Shown: positions 34,134 to 46,727, numbered from the stretch's first letter. The stretch is 64,000 bases of DNA from Pilatotrama ljubarskyi (GCA_022385805.1 MU277688.1:133192-197191), one strand, 5' to 3'. Notes: generated by a model from the sequence alone, not told the origin. Translations and numbers: made by a program.

Positions 34134-35400
34134 TCACACCTTACTGTCCAGCCCATAGTCGGCCTCCGAAACAGCGGACTTCGAAACCGTGATATTCCGG
34201 AGGTTGATGGCAGTACCCTCGCTGCCGTACGTGAAGCGACTGCCAGAGCCGCCAGCGGACGACGGGCCGCTGACGAAACGAGCCGTGCCCAGGCTGGAGC
34301 CGGCGTCGCGGGTCCATCCGCGACCCAGGAGCACGCGGAGGATGATCATCTGCGGAGAGATGCACTATACGCAAACAACGATTCAGTGAGCTTCCCATCC
34401 ATGCAAGTAAGGAGGAGAAGAACGGGACGTACGGTGAACATGACGTAGACTGAGAGGAAGAAGATCGACACGGGGCTGTTGATGCCGAGCGTCACGACGT
34501 ACGCGATGCCGAAGAGCGTGTAGGGCAGCATGGACTCGATGATGAGCGACGCAGCGCCGGTGTACGTCTTCGACACCTCACGGCCGAGCGTCGCCTCCAT
34601 GCGCTTCGCGACGTAGAGGATGCGTCCGCAGATGAGCATCGAGCAGGTAAAATTGAGCCCGATGACGACCGACGAGTACGAGAGCGCGATCTGCGCGGCT
34701 TCGCCGAGGAAAAAGTCCGAGTTGGGGACGCCGGAGGTGTAGCAGGTGAGGATCCCAAGAGCTGTTGACAAAAATGAGAAAGGAAGTTGTGAAGGTTGAC
34801 GAAGGAAGCGTACCTGCGGAGGCGAGGTATAGAATGGAAGGGAAGATGACGATCCTCCAGTCGCTCCAGACGACGAAGGTACGGTAAATCTCAAAGATCA
34901 CTCGTATGAGCCTCACCGCCCGCTGAAACACACAGCGAAGGGTACTTACAAGAAGTCCGTCGCTCATCAGGTTGAGCACGATCGATGCTGCACTGCCGAG
35001 GGTCTGGTACCAGACGGCGGCGTTATCCGCGAGGTATTGCCCCGAGCCTCCTGGGTAGTCGGCATTCACGATCCACATCTCCTCGCCGAACACAGACTGC
35101 ACGGCGACGTAGATGGTGATCATGACCAGCAGGCCCGTGCTGAAGAAGAGGAATTGCTTGTCGCTCCGCTTGGTCTGCTGCCCGCGGTGGTTCTGCGTGA
35201 TGAGCCAGATGCTCGCAAAGTACAGCACGAGCTCGACGCCTGCGTAGTGGAGAGTTTCCTCCGAGTCAGTCACACTCGAGTGAGGGCAGGAGGAGCAGTA
35301 GGGATGAAGGGACACACAGGTCGTACGTACCATACAAGATGCCGTTGAAGTTGTTGCCAATGTAGTAGGCATTCTGGAAGATAGCGTTGGGATCGGACAT
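34134..35400 (-). CDS. Seven-TM membrane protein, basidiomycete paralogous family (copy 3)
   Basis: Starts MSDPNAIFQNAYYIGNNFNG and closely follows copy 1: VELVLYFASIWLITQ, VMITIYVAVQSVFGEEMWIV, NADYPGGSGQYLADNAAVWY, QTLGSAASIVLNLMSDGLL, then LGILTCYTSGVPNSDFFLGE, YTGAASLIIESMLPYTLFGI, VYVMFT and SPQMIILRVLLGRGWTRD. The C-terminal tail is Ser/Gly-rich and ends ADYGLDSKV (copy 1 ends SSDKV). About five exons; the intron splitting VMFT from C-x-SPQM is shared. Copies 1 and 3 are each other's closest relatives in the window although 24 kb apart. Role unknown. Confidence 0.8.
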
Positions 35401-36716
35401 GTTTGAACACAAGCTTGCCTGGTCACCAGAAGTCTCGGAGGGACCCAGAGAAGCCGGGTGTGAGCTTTTGGGACCCATGCCATGCTTCTCTGCGCGTGCT
35501 TTTATCAATGTGTACCAGGGCGTGACATTGCTCGTAGTACCAGCATCCATGCTCTACGCTCCGGGGGAATAGGATCTCGATCGCCGACCTGAGGCGATGA
35601 TAGTTCGCACATAATTGAGACACCGCCAGGGGTAATTACCGGATGTCCGTGTCACGTAGATACTGCCAGCTCGGGCTCGTTGGCAGACGACGGACTTCGA
35701 CAAGTGCTACCGGAGGATAGAAATGACAGGAGGCAGACCGTGCACGCCTACGCAATGTCCTGCGTGAGCGCGATGTCACACAGAGCAGTTCTGATCACAC
35801 ACCTCCCTAAGGCTGGGAGACCGAGATCGCAATTGCATGCTCTAGTCTGGAATCCTGATAAACCCACGCTGTCCGACGTACGCGGAGGGGGATCGTTCTA
35901 TTGCCCAATATGGTGACTGCCAACATCGGAAACGGCGCATCAGGGGAGTCTATATAACGTGTCGCCCCAAAGACCAGCATGAGGCCGGCGACGTGAACCC
36001 ATGCCATGCCATGCCATCCTGTGCTAGAGGCTGGACGTTGAGGACCTCACAAACGACGAGGTTCAGGTAACCAAGCAGAGAGACATCATGAACAAGATGC
36101 ACGGCGGAGGATTCGGATAACCACTCACATGCATTGTCACTTGTCGAGACACGACTGGCAAGATTACTCTGCTCCAGGGCAACATCACTACGGGTGCTAG
36201 GCTGGGTCGAAGGCAGCCTCAAGGCTCTTATCGATCTTCTCCGTTCACTCCCGACGACAGTTTTACAACGCCCGGTATGGAAGCAGTGATGTGAGGCTGG
36301 GAGGCCTCGGCAGGACTGCAGTAGGTACGGCCAGTCCGCCTAAGTTCTTACGGGGCTGTCCAGCAGGGAAGCCATGAACGTAATAGGAAAGCGAGACACC
36401 GCCATCCCGCCCCTGCGAGCACTGGCAAAGGGAGATTATGATGTGCCAAGTCTTGTCAAGTCGCGATACCGGGGGGACGACGGACAGGTACTCGAGATCC
36501 AGCATCGATCTTTGGCAAGAGGCATGGACCAGACATTGTGAGCCGGCGGGATTGTTACGCAGTGGAATCTTGATCGACGTGCCGGTATCCCTCGGACTGC
36601 CTTAGTAGCTCCGACGTTATGCAATACGAAGAAAGGCATCAATATGATCTGCTCTGGATGTATTCTATGAGAGTGCAGGAATGGCATGGAAGATCAATGC
36701 TCACCATCTCTGAATC
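35401..36716. other. Intergenic, no gene recognised
   Basis: Short frames only. CATGCC is repeated four times at about 36001-36020. TTATATAG on minus lies near 35951-35960 without a following gene I can support. Confidence 0.4.
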
Positions 36717-37349
36717 TTACCAGGGTGACAAGCTCGAGTTGGTACTCCCGCTGGCCAACCACGCCTCATACTCGCGTTGGTTCTCCCCAACCTTCTCATA
36801 CACCGCCCTCCAATCCTTGCACCTCCGGATCGCATGCGGGTGCACGGCGTTGACCTGATGGGCGTATTGATACGAGTCGAGCTGCAGGTCGCCGCGACAG
36901 AATAGCATCTGGCGGAGGTAGTTCATGCAGTGTCGCGTAGGCTCTTCAGCACGTTCGCGCTTCGGGCGATTGAGCTGGTCGCGGACGACGTCGAGGCAGC
37001 GAAGCTGATGCATGAGGGAGACTGTGTAAGGCGTGCGCTCCAGCCCGATGTGAATGACTCCGCCTCCGGGGAAGAGAGGAGCCCACTGTTGTGCAGAGTC
37101 CAGGTGATATCGCGTCCAGCTGTCGTGCTCCAGTAGTACCTCTTTCATGTCTACCTCCCAAAGGGCTGCACATAAATCGGGTTAGCGACGTGAAAGAGAG
37201 CAGATGAGATAGAAGCGCTTGCCGTTCTTCTCGTACTGCTGAGTTCTATGGATGACCGTTCGAGCGACCAGCTTGACGGCGATATTGGCACTCAACAATA
37301 GTATAGCGACGAAGATGAAGGCGTTCTCGACTGCACGCTTGGAAAGCAT
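36717..37349 (-). CDS. UstYa-like (DUF3328) oxidase family protein, copy 3
   Basis: Exon 1 is 37223-37349 and exon 2 is 36717-37165, giving 191 residues. They are joined by a 57 nt GC-AG intron (GCAAGC donor); no GT donor gives the right frame. The start MLSKRAVENAFIFVAILLLS is a TM anchor. The core reads ALWEVDMKEVLLEHDSW, FPGGGVIHIG, SLMHQLRCLDVV, then RHCMNYLRQMLFCRGDLQL, HAIRRCKDWRAVYE. The HxxHC motifs are HQLRC and PTRHC, each missing one His, so oxidase activity is doubtful or altered. It belongs to a different subgroup from copies 1 and 2 (the ALWEVDMKEV block is absent from them). Confidence 0.75.
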
Positions 37350-38313
37350 AGCTGAGGGAACGTCTTGCAGGGCGTCGGCGAGGAAGTTGGTGAGCTTAGG
37401 AAAGAAGAACCGCGAGCGAACCCGTTCCCTCACTGACCTGCGACCGTCACTGCTCGTGGCGATCCTTACGAAGCGCTGATGGATATCCAGCTCGGGGGGC
37501 TTCACGGTCAGCGACGAGAACTCAGGGCTGCCAGCGGAGTCTCGGAGGATTAGCCAATTGACCCTGACAAGATGCATCCCACGGCGTGGCAGTAGTGAGA
37601 ACGCCCCGACTTGAGTTTGCCATGCAAGCTTGCTCGACACAGGTCTGCAACGCCCAAGGGCGCATCTGACCAACCGCAAGCTCCGGCGAACCCAAGGGCA
37701 GAAGCTGATGCAGCGACATGCCACAATTGCCGACGACGCTCTGTCTCCGAGATATAAGATAGCCGGGCGTGCCTGAGATTGACTCCATAGATCGCACCTG
37801 TGGCAGAGACCCTGAACGACTGGATGGTCGACCAAGACTCCGTGAGACTCGAGTCACCCTGCAGCATTGCCGGAATCGATCCTTAGCGCATTGCAGATAT
37901 GTCACCGAACGACTCAGTCGGTGAATGGACTGCGATAGCCCCAAGGCGGCTGATAAGACGACCGGCTGGCCGAGCTACGATGCTAGATGGACGTGAGCAA
38001 CCCCGAATTGATCATGAAAGCCCACGTCCAGCTGCGCCGAGGATTCAGTGGGCAAGCTCGAGCTACGTGTTTAGCGTTATACACTCCGGCTGAGAGCTCA
38101 ACAGTGACATTTTGTCATTCTTACCTGCAGGTGCATCGGACAGCAGGTCAGCCACAGCGAATCACATATGTTGACGTTGCCGCTCACCTAGACTCCGGCT
38201 ACTGGCCACTCCATGAGCTACGATACTGCAAACACAATTCACAACTCCGAGCAATAGCAAGGCGCGTGGGATACAATCAATACAGCACAGAGTAGAATAC
38301 AAACATTGATGCA
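37350..38313. other. Intergenic, no gene recognised
   Basis: Open frames on both strands lack domain, signal or splice support. This separates the accessory block from the housekeeping genes to the right. Confidence 0.45.
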
Positions 38314-39878
38314 CTATTGCGATTGCTCGGCATAGACCTACGTGGAACGATGAGCTCTCGTCTGCGCTCTCCGTATATGCGCGAGTACTCACCTTGATGG
38401 TCTTGTCTGCACCGCCGGTGATCAGCCGTGTACCAGTGACATCGAACGTCGAGCAGAACACGCCCGCCTCTGCCTCGAGCGAACCAGGTTGGGGTATATC
38501 GTCCATGTTCTGGAACGCTGTCCCGGTGTTGTAGTCCCAGAACGTCAGCGTTCCGTTATCGCCTGCGGTACTCGTTAGCACTGACTCCGGATCCTACCAC
38601 AAGCGCAACGCACCTCCAGAGAAGAACACACCCTCCGAGTTGACGGAGAGCGTGTTTATGATCGCGTTATGCCCGCTGAAGTTGAACACGAACGTGCCCT
38701 CCGGACACTTCCACTTCTTGATGTTGTTCCCGCCAGCGGACGCAGACGCGAACGAGTACTCCGTCGGGTGGATCGCAAGAGCCCGGACGGACTTCTTGTG
38801 GTGCGTAAGCGTAACCATGGTCTTGCCTGCTGCAAGATCCCACAGCCGAACTGTAGAGTCCATGCTGCCGGTGATGACCTGAGGGTCGGACTCCTGGCAC
38901 TTGACGTCCGCGACGGTGGCTGTATGCCCGGCGAGGACATGAATTTGCGCTTTTGTTCGCATATCCCAGACTCGTGCGGAGGCGTCACGGCCGGCAGTGA
39001 CAAGGATGTCGAGTGTCGGATGCAGACTGAGTGAATAGACTCCGGACAAGTGGCCGTGATAGTGCCGGATGACCTTGTTTGCTTCCAAGTCCCAGCACTT
39101 GACCATCTACGAGCATATGCGTCAGGAATCGGCCAGCATATAGTCCATGCATAAACGCACCTTGTCTTCTCCACACGAGAACAGGTATGGATGCCGGGGG
39201 GACACCGCGAGACCCCGCACCGTCGAGATATGTCCCGTTAATGACAACTTCAGCTCTCCCGACGCCAAGTCCCAAATCTTGATCACCCGGTCCCCAGCTC
39301 CCGTCGCAAACCACTTGTTCCCAGGCTCCACCGCAACGCTGCGCACCCACCCCAAGTGCCCAGAGATGACACGAACGAGCTTCCATGGAGGGTGATATGT
39401 CGGCTTGATCGTCCGTGTCGTTTTGTGTAGCTGGAGCGCCGTGCGAAGGTTACTTGAAGAGGAAAAGGTGGAAGGCTGAGCTACGGGGGTGTTGTCTATT
39501 TGCGCGATCATACGGCTCATGTCGGAGCTCGCTGTGACACAGTTAGCGCAAGCCGGGCTTGCAAGGTAGTCAGTGTACTCACGTCCGGCTGTGATCGCTT
39601 TTCGTTGCTCCTTTGGACGTGCAGGACCGACCGGCCCTTGTTGAGCGAGCAGAGGCGCAGGAAGCTCCTTGACCTCCTTGTACTCGTCGTTCATTTTCAC
39701 GGACAAACGTATCCGCGCGCTGCACACAGTTAGCCGAGACCATGGGTGGAGATCATTCCAATGCCCACCTCTTCTCTTCATCTTGGAAGTTCTCATCTAG
39801 ACCAGACGCGAAGATATCCCGGGTGCGTTTCCCGCATTGCTGGAGCAAGGGGTTCAGAGGTGGTAATGACGAAGTCAT
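38314..39878 (-). CDS. PRP46: Pre-mRNA splicing factor Prp46 / PLRG1 (WD40)
   Basis: A multi-exon gene starting [20 protein letters not shown]. The linker [17 protein letters not shown] leads to [20 protein letters not shown] and a seven-blade WD40 propeller: [118 protein letters not shown], and [17 protein letters not shown] at the stop. This is the Prp46/PLRG1/Cwf1 subunit of the Prp19 complex, needed for spliceosome activation. One intron (51 nt, with an in-frame TAG and a GCTAAC branch point) must be removed between FFSGG and DNG. It is divergent from TFIIS. Confidence 0.9.
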
Positions 39879-40275
39879 GTCTCCCGTTGTCTTTCGCTGC
39901 CAGCCAAGTATAGCGATGAGTTCTAGCGGTTATAGACGAGTATTTCAGAAATACGAGAGAGTGACAGCCACGGGAGCAAAAGCTGTACGTCGAGCTGGAG
40001 AACGGTGGCGGGAGCGAGCTCGACGCGCGCGCCGTCGGGCGCGCTATTTGCACATATTGACTTCTGATTACGTCAGCGTGCCGGTGTCGTGTGCTGAACG
40101 GGCGCCTATTCAACCTCCTTGCAGCCCTGCGGTAGCGGCGCTGTTCTTCGCGCTGAACTGCACGCAACGGAGTCGGCAACACCGTTGCTATCGCCTTTGT
40201 TTCCTCTGTTGACCTCCAGTTTGTCCGTGAGCGGCGTGAACTACCGTAGTGCGAAGCGAACGGGCAGCGGCGAAC
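39879..40275. promoter_or_regulatory. Divergent promoter, PRP46 / TFIIS
   Basis: 397 bp between two outward genes for general RNA metabolism. No TATA box; pyrimidine-rich stretches sit close to the TFIIS start. Confidence 0.45.
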
Positions 40276-41743
40276 ATGTCTGCAGCGGCAGAGCTCAAGC
40301 CGCTCGTTAAGTCGCTGAATAATGCGTCGACGGACGAGGTATGTAGTGATCTTCCTATGGTCTCCCCGTCAAGTCGCGTCTTCTGACGGTCTTTGCCTTC
40401 GTGCGATGTGTGTGGCGTACAGGAGATCATTGGCATACTGAACACGCTCAAGCAGCAGGCCAAGATCACCGAGGCCGTTCTCAGGGTATGTTTCACGGCG
40501 CATGTGGCGAGTGTGACATTCGTCTAACGTGCGAGGTGTGTAGGAAAGCAAGGCGGGCTTGGCCGTCGGGAAGCTGAGGCAACACGCGTCCAAGCCTGTG
40601 GCGGACCTCGCGAAGGAGATCGTGAGGAAATGGAAGACGGAGGTTGAGCGCGAAAAGCAGGCGTCGGGAGGTGGCGCGAAGGCGGCGTCCAGTGGCAAGC
40701 CTCCAGGTGCGTCGCGCAGCGTTGCAGATACGATTCGACCGTCTGATAGCTAGTGCAGTCGCAAAGAAGTCTACAAGTGCCGCAAGCGCGACTCAAACAG
40801 CTGCTACGCCTTCTACGCCCGTCACGCCCAGCGCGTCAGCGAGCGGCGGTGGCTCGAAGCTGAACGAGACGCGGTCAGCGAAGAGCGACGGTGTTAAGAT
40901 AGACTTCACTGGTGACAAGACGCGCGACAAGTGCGCCGAGCTTATCTACGACGCTCTCGTGTTTGACTCGGGAGCACGTACGTTCATGACTGATGTTCGC
41001 GGTCTATCGCGGTACTGACGGTGGCATATAGCGAGCGAGCTCATCCTGACGCGCGCGAAAGACATCGAGAAGACCGTCTTGAACGACAATGGTGGCACTA
41101 CGCCTGGGTACAAGTCCAAGATCCGGTCGCTATATGTCAACCTGAAAGATAAAAACAACCCCGGCCTCCGCGAGAGTGTCGTCTCTGGCGACCTCCCTGT
41201 CTCCAAGTTCTGTAGAATGACGAGCCAGGTATGTGATAGGTTGCGCGTGTCCTACGCTTCATGGTGCTCGGCATGCTGACGATGTTGGTGATAGGAAATG
41301 GCGTCAGAAGAGCGGAAAGCCGCAGACGCCAAGATCGCGCAAGAGAACCTGTTCAAGACTCTGGGTGCAGAGGAAGTACAAGCGGAGACAGACGCGTTCC
41401 AGTGCGGTCGCTGCAAGCAGGTAAGCATCCATGGGACACGATACTTGAACGTTAGTACTTACGGTCGTCAAGCGAAAATGCCGATACCGTCAAGCGCAGA
41501 CTCGCAGCGCTGATGAACCGATGACCGTACGTGATTTGCGCTGTCTTTCGTGTACTTACGTTGACTGACAACGCTCAACAGACCTTTGTAACGTGCGTAT
41601 ACACCCTGCGAGCCGCCTTGATGCCAGTTGACTAACCTCAGGTCCTCCCGTAGCTGTACCGTATGTAATAATAGGTCAGTTTCCCTGCACTCGTTCGACT
41701 CGTCATAGACTTATCGGTCATTGTCAGATGGAAGTTCTCATAG
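40276..41743 (+). CDS. DST1: Transcription elongation factor TFIIS
   Basis: About nine small exons. The N-terminal TFIIS (LW) domain reads MSAAAELKPLVKSLNNASTD, EIIGILNTLKQQAKITEAVL, then VGKLRQHASKPVADLAKEIV and RKWKTEVEREK. A Ser/Ala/Thr linker follows. The central Pol II-binding domain has DKTRDKCAELIYDALVFDSG, YKSKIRSLYVNLKDKNNPGL and REKxVVSGDLP-like text (here LRESVVSGDLPV). The zinc ribbon is FQCGRCKQRKCRYRQAQTRS, ADEPMTTFVTCTVCNNRWKF, with CxxC pairs and the catalytic Asp-Glu. The last exons are tiny; the final one (41728-41743) encodes only WKFS and the stop. TFIIS stimulates transcript cleavage by arrested RNA polymerase II. Confidence 0.92.
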
Positions 41744-42372
41744 AGAAGTCTATAATCGCAACCAAGATTACTATCCATTACGCGCAGCCTCCTGCGTGTA
41801 TCCGCCTTGCCTATGTTACCTATTGCCGCCTCTACGCCGCTCCTCTATTCGCTTCAGGCTTTTCATGTGTACTTATTGCCTTCTTTCTTCCATGCATGGC
41901 ATGCTGTATCATCTCGTACGCGTTTCGTCAATGCACCGTTCTGTGAGGGATCGGAGACAACCTGATTGTTCAAACTCTCAGCCTTCCTCCTCTCGTCATT
42001 TCCGCCCTCTTGGCAAAGTCCTATTCAGACCTCGTCATCTTTCCTGCGGTTGGTCTGGTCTGTTCACAGCCAACGTTATCGATGAATAGGTACGTACGAG
42101 AACGTCCGAGTGCCGACGTGCCAGCAGTGGGTCCAGCACCATAAGCGAGCATTATGGGCGCCTATGTGCAGTGGTGGATGGGAGTGACCTCATCGACCTC
42201 ATCCCCACCACCCTCGATCACGCACACACCGATGATGTCAAGCACCGAGCTCCCGCCTTATAAGCCTGCGCTCGACGCCCTCGGTCGACAACGAACGACC
42301 CTCACGATTGCATCTTCATCTCTCTCATCACTCCCTAGCAAACTACTCGTATACCACACGCCACGATCCATC
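41744..42372. other. Intergenic; promoter of lectin copy 1
   Basis: No gene recognised. TTATAAG at 42258-42264 lies 109 nt upstream of the lectin ATG and is the likely TATA box. Confidence 0.45.
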
Positions 42373-42991
42373 ATGTCTCTCGAGGGCGGAAAGACCTACA
42401 AAGTCACCAACGCGAAGGGCGGCACTGTCCTCGACCTCTCAGGCGGTCAAGAGCACTCGCCCATCACTGGCTACGCTTGGAGCGGCGGTGCCAACCAGAG
42501 GGTATGTGGTCGGGGTCGTCTCGGCGTTGCGGCGGTGACTGACGGCTGGCGCGTATTGTAGTGGCTGCTTGAGCAGCATGGCGACTCGTATCGGTTCAAG
42601 AACGCCGCGACGGGCCTCTTCATCAATGTTGACGGCGAGCCAAAGAACTTTGCACCCATCATCGCGTCGACGAAGTGGGCGGACTGGGAGATCAAGCCTG
42701 ATCACCAGGACCCCTCGGTCTTCAGGTACGCTTGTCTGCCCTCAACCGACAAAGTGCCACAAGAGGTGCTAACTGTATACTCTCACAGGGTGTTCCTCAA
42801 GGGCACGGAGTACTGCCTCGACTTGAGCGACCACGGCAACCCCAACCCGGGCACTCCAGTCACGCTCTGGAAGAAGTGGGAGGGTGGCACCAACCAGACC
42901 TGGAGGTTCGAGGAGGGTGAGTCTCCGTTTACTGTGCCCCGGGCGATAGCAGCGCATATACTGATACTCATGAACCGCCATAGCCCAGTGA
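42373..42991 (+). CDS. Ricin-B-fold lectin-like protein, copy 1
   Basis: Exons 42373-42501, 42562-42725, 42789-42916 and an 8 nt exon 42984-42991 give 142 residues. No signal peptide, as in cytosolic fungal defence lectins. Three repeats read GGKTYKVTNAKGGTVLDLSG, then GDSYRFKNAATGLFINVDG and GTEYCLDLSDHGNPNPGTPV. Each is followed by a QxW-type turn (NQRW and NQTWRF), as expected of a beta-trefoil RICIN domain. Such proteins bind galactose or related glycans in many mushrooms; ligand unknown here. It is the first of three tandem paralogues (46929, 48271). Confidence 0.8.
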
Positions 42992-43753
42992 AGGAGTTCA
43001 ACGGACACGCAAGAAAGCTACCATGTATCATGTTCACTCATCATTGTATCATAGCAAATGAAGCGAGTCATGCGCAATTGTTTACTATCTGTACCTCCGC
43101 GCTGCCCCTGACCTGTTGGGGCTCGATCCGTTCACCCCGGTCGACCATCGATATCGGATCCATCGTGGCATCGTCACCGTATTCACCGGCACGCCGTCTT
43201 CACCTGCATCACTAAGGAAGCTCATGATCTGCGCAAGGTTGTTTCAAGCTTAAACATGAGTCTGCGTCCGAGATTGCTCAAGAAGACATTTAACAGACGT
43301 CGGTCCGACGCCGGTCATCATATGCATGAGAGGGACGATCCTGGGTATGACTCCGCCAGTCACCGGATGACCCGAAAGGTGTAATATGTGCCTCAGTTGC
43401 AAGTATGAGCCGGCCGATATTAGGGAGACATGTCTACTGCGAGGCCTCGTGTGCTCTCACGTCCAGGCCATCACCCATGCATCCAGACCGAGTCAACGTC
43501 GACGTATGCGCATGCTGGTGTAATGACTCGCACGAATGCATTTGATGACTTTCATCATGGACAATGGGTACATTTCCCGCATGCAAGCCACTTACTGACT
43601 AGTCCTTCGCTGCATCGGTCAGGCCTAGTACACCCTGAATCCGGTGATTTTTCGGCACGCCTGAGGCTCGCGCTCTCCCACAGCACCCACTGAATCGCCC
43701 AAGTCAATCGGCCCAGCATCTTCTGGTGCAGCTCAAAAAGTCAAAGGCAAAAG

Positions 43754-44440
43754 GGACGAAAGCCTAAATGTCGGGGTACGTCTGCGTCTGCCAAGGTCCA
43801 GGTCTGTAGACCTTTAGATTCGATCGTTCCAATTTCTTACCCCTCGGTATCCGATCTTTGCACCCGGCGGATACGCCTAGGCGTGGAGGAGTCTTCGCGC
43901 GTGTTCAAGAAGCCGGTCCGACCTCTGCGCACCATGGTAGGTCATACAAGTTCAGATGTGTTCGACAGCTGAAGCATGACCGCAGGTACATCAGTTCGTG
44001 GACGGTATGGGTAGTGTGCATCGTTGAGATGCTATCCATGGGCGCGCGCAGGGCCCTATTCACTAGTCAGATTCACGGCAACCCTTTGCCCCGCGCCTGA
44101 ACGAATAGGCCAACGACTCCGGCTGGTGCTGCAACCCAGGCGGAACGGAAGCCTAAATTTCGGCATACGCAGTACGCCTCCTTGCAGCTTTACAGGACAG
44201 ATCTGCGCAGGGTCCGTCCTCGTCACCCCAGATCTATCATACTGTGTCCGCCGGCCGTAGGCAGGTATGTCGCACCATTTTCTCACCCTTGACCTGGTCC
44301 GGGGATTCGGGAGCCATCACGCTGAAGTTGAGCTTGAGGATGATCTTCCTCGAGACGCCGGTCCGATGTCCTTGCAACGTGGTAGGTCATGCAGCACTCA
44401 GGCTCGCTGCACACCGGCGTTCATCAGCTGTTCGACGAGC
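43754..44440. repeat. Pair of diverged direct repeats
   Basis: Ordered shared words in direct orientation: AAGCCTAAAT (43760 and 44149), GCCGGTCCGA (43912 and 44357), TGGTAGGTCAT (43934 and 44380), and TGTTCGAC (about 43960 and 44428). Spacing differs by about 55 nt in the first interval, so the copies are old. Confidence 0.4.
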
Positions 44441-46719
44441 ACGGAACACTTCACACAATCCTCGATAGAAGTGGGCAAGCAGGCATACTGTCAGGTGCAA
44501 CTCCATAGTCGCGTGACTGCGATGATTGGTAAGTTCGTCCCTCGAACGCGATACCGATACGGTATGAATGTACTACGACTAGTGCTGGCGAACAGATACA
44601 TACGTGCGTATCGCAGCTTTATCTCTCCAATTCTGCGGTACTGTGCTTCTCTCACATCTTACCCACTCTTTAGTTCTCGAGGAAACGACCTATGATGGCT
44701 TCCACTCGGGTACTGCTTCCGATGGGCCAATGAGTTCCCATGGACGCATGCCATGATCAATCCAAGCATTCTGTCCGGCTAGACTCTAGAGCACCTCTTA
44801 GCATGAGCAGCGCGGGGTTCATACCTCATCACGTCCACGCAGCGATGACACGCAATTCATACGTACATCCACTGCCCTACCTTCGACGTCTCATCAACAC
44901 ATTTCCGTGCAATCTCAGGCCTTTGGCTCGTCATTATTAGACTCTACGTACATAGGACCCAGACCAATTCCTCGTACGGACGGGTGGGAGCTAGAGCCCG
45001 TACGGATGTCGGAACCGTCAAGAGCTGGTCAGCGTGGTCACGAGCAGAAAGACCCAGCCTTGGCGCACGACGGACCTTGCACTTCGCTAATGACACGGGT
45101 CCGACACGAATTGTGTTCATTTCCATTGACTAGGTCCGAGGTGCAGATGGAACAGCGGTCGTATTGACACTCGTGAAGTACGCCAGGCCATCCTACTGGC
45201 AGAGCTAAGACGCACGTACCCAGCACGTACGCACCTCAATGAGCGCCACGTCTATCGCTCAGAACAGCCCGTCCGTAGATCGTGACGCCTCCTGCGCACG
45301 CGCATGCTTCCTGGAGTCGCCATTTAGCTCGATCCCGACAGTAGAGTTCAGCGCCGCCGACGAACGTGGTCCGCGTCATTCTCTGCCGCGAAGCGACAGT
45401 GCGGCTAAGCAGCGCTCCGTCGTCCCAAGTGAACCTTGAGACGGAAGGAGGAAAAGGCACGGGCGCCCCGAGGATGGTCTACGTTACCGTCGAGCTTCGC
45501 CAATGGAGGAGCTCGACGCGCTAGTGCTCGCTGCCGACAGCACAAGCGTACCCCTTGGCCCATTACAGCCATGCCTGGCGTTAGTCCTGACATGCCTCCG
45601 CCTTCTGGGCTGGATGATCAAGGTATGGAAGCAAGCCCTAGGGATAAGCGGAGGAGCAGCAGCACATACCGTGTGCACCTATGATCACTCGAGTCACATC
45701 GAATCGCATCGCATCTCATCTCTGCTCTGCGATGCTTCGCGGGGCAGCCGCCCGCACTTCCGGTCAATGGCGATTGCAGCGCGCCCGGGTGCTCGTTGCC
45801 GCAAGTGCCACCGTAATTGCCCTTCGCAATCCCCAAGCGCGAGCCTCGAGCACGACTCGCATCGTCGAGCTCCTTCCTCATGGCCCGCGGCAGCGATAGA
45901 ATCGAGCCAGATGATAGAACGACGAGCACCCGTCGAACCACCACACCCTCGGGCCTCTCGTGTACGCAGAGCCGACCCTCCATTGAGCCTGTGGCGTTAC
46001 CGTACCGGGGTGCGTTATCTGCGGCGCCTCGCGTCGACGTCCTTCTCAGTCCGTTCCGGGGAACGCGTTGTACTTTCGGGTGCGGGTCCGGATGCGAGGG
46101 CTCTGAGGCCTGAACTCTGAACACTGCTAAGCTCTTAGCTCTACGGTATGAGATTCACATCCCGATCGCTCGACGCTGCGCGTGCGCACACGCGGGGGCT
46201 ATAGTTGGCGAGCTCCCATTCGCTCTTGAAGGCTCTCAGCGAACCGGTGCGAGTGCTTGGATTACAGACACCCAGGCGAGAAGGCTGGAAGGCTAGAAGT
46301 CCGGAGTTTGGGGCTGAGAGTGGGGAAGCGCAGCGCTCGCGCATATGCGCGGGAGAGAGCAGGGAGTCGAGGGGAGATATCGCAAATTGAGATTCTTCCT
46401 CTCCGCATTCAGTAGTGGGGCACCCCAGTGTCTAGCGCGGGGTTTGCTTGTACGTACGAGCGCAGAAACAGTGCGAGCACGGTCCAGGCCTTTCGTAGTG
46501 CGTGCGTGCTCCGCGTTGTGTTGCGTGTGCTGCAGTGACCAGGCAGTGCAAGGGACGAGGGTGGTGGCGAAGCGGTGAAGACGTGGCCGTGATGTCAATG
46601 GGTGCCTTCGAGCCCAGCCTGAGCGATCGTGAAGAGCAGATACGGAGTCCAGATTGAGTGTTGCCTTCGCGCGGGAGGAGCCTTGACGTTCGACGCCAGG
46701 AGGGAGGGGAGCGTCACTG

Positions 46720-46727
46720 TATATAAG
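46720..46727 (+). promoter_or_regulatory. TATA box of lectin copy 2
   Basis: TATATAAG about 200 nt upstream of the ATG at 46929, followed by a long 5' UTR-like CA-rich stretch. Confidence 0.4.

Noticed and set aside
36001..36020. CATGCC tandem units
   Set aside because: Four short units with no partner feature; not treated as a functional repeat.
38580..38620. In-frame TAG in Prp46 suggesting a pseudogene
   Set aside because: A 51 nt GT-AG intron with a GCTAAC branch point removes it and restores the conserved FFSGGDNGTL blade.
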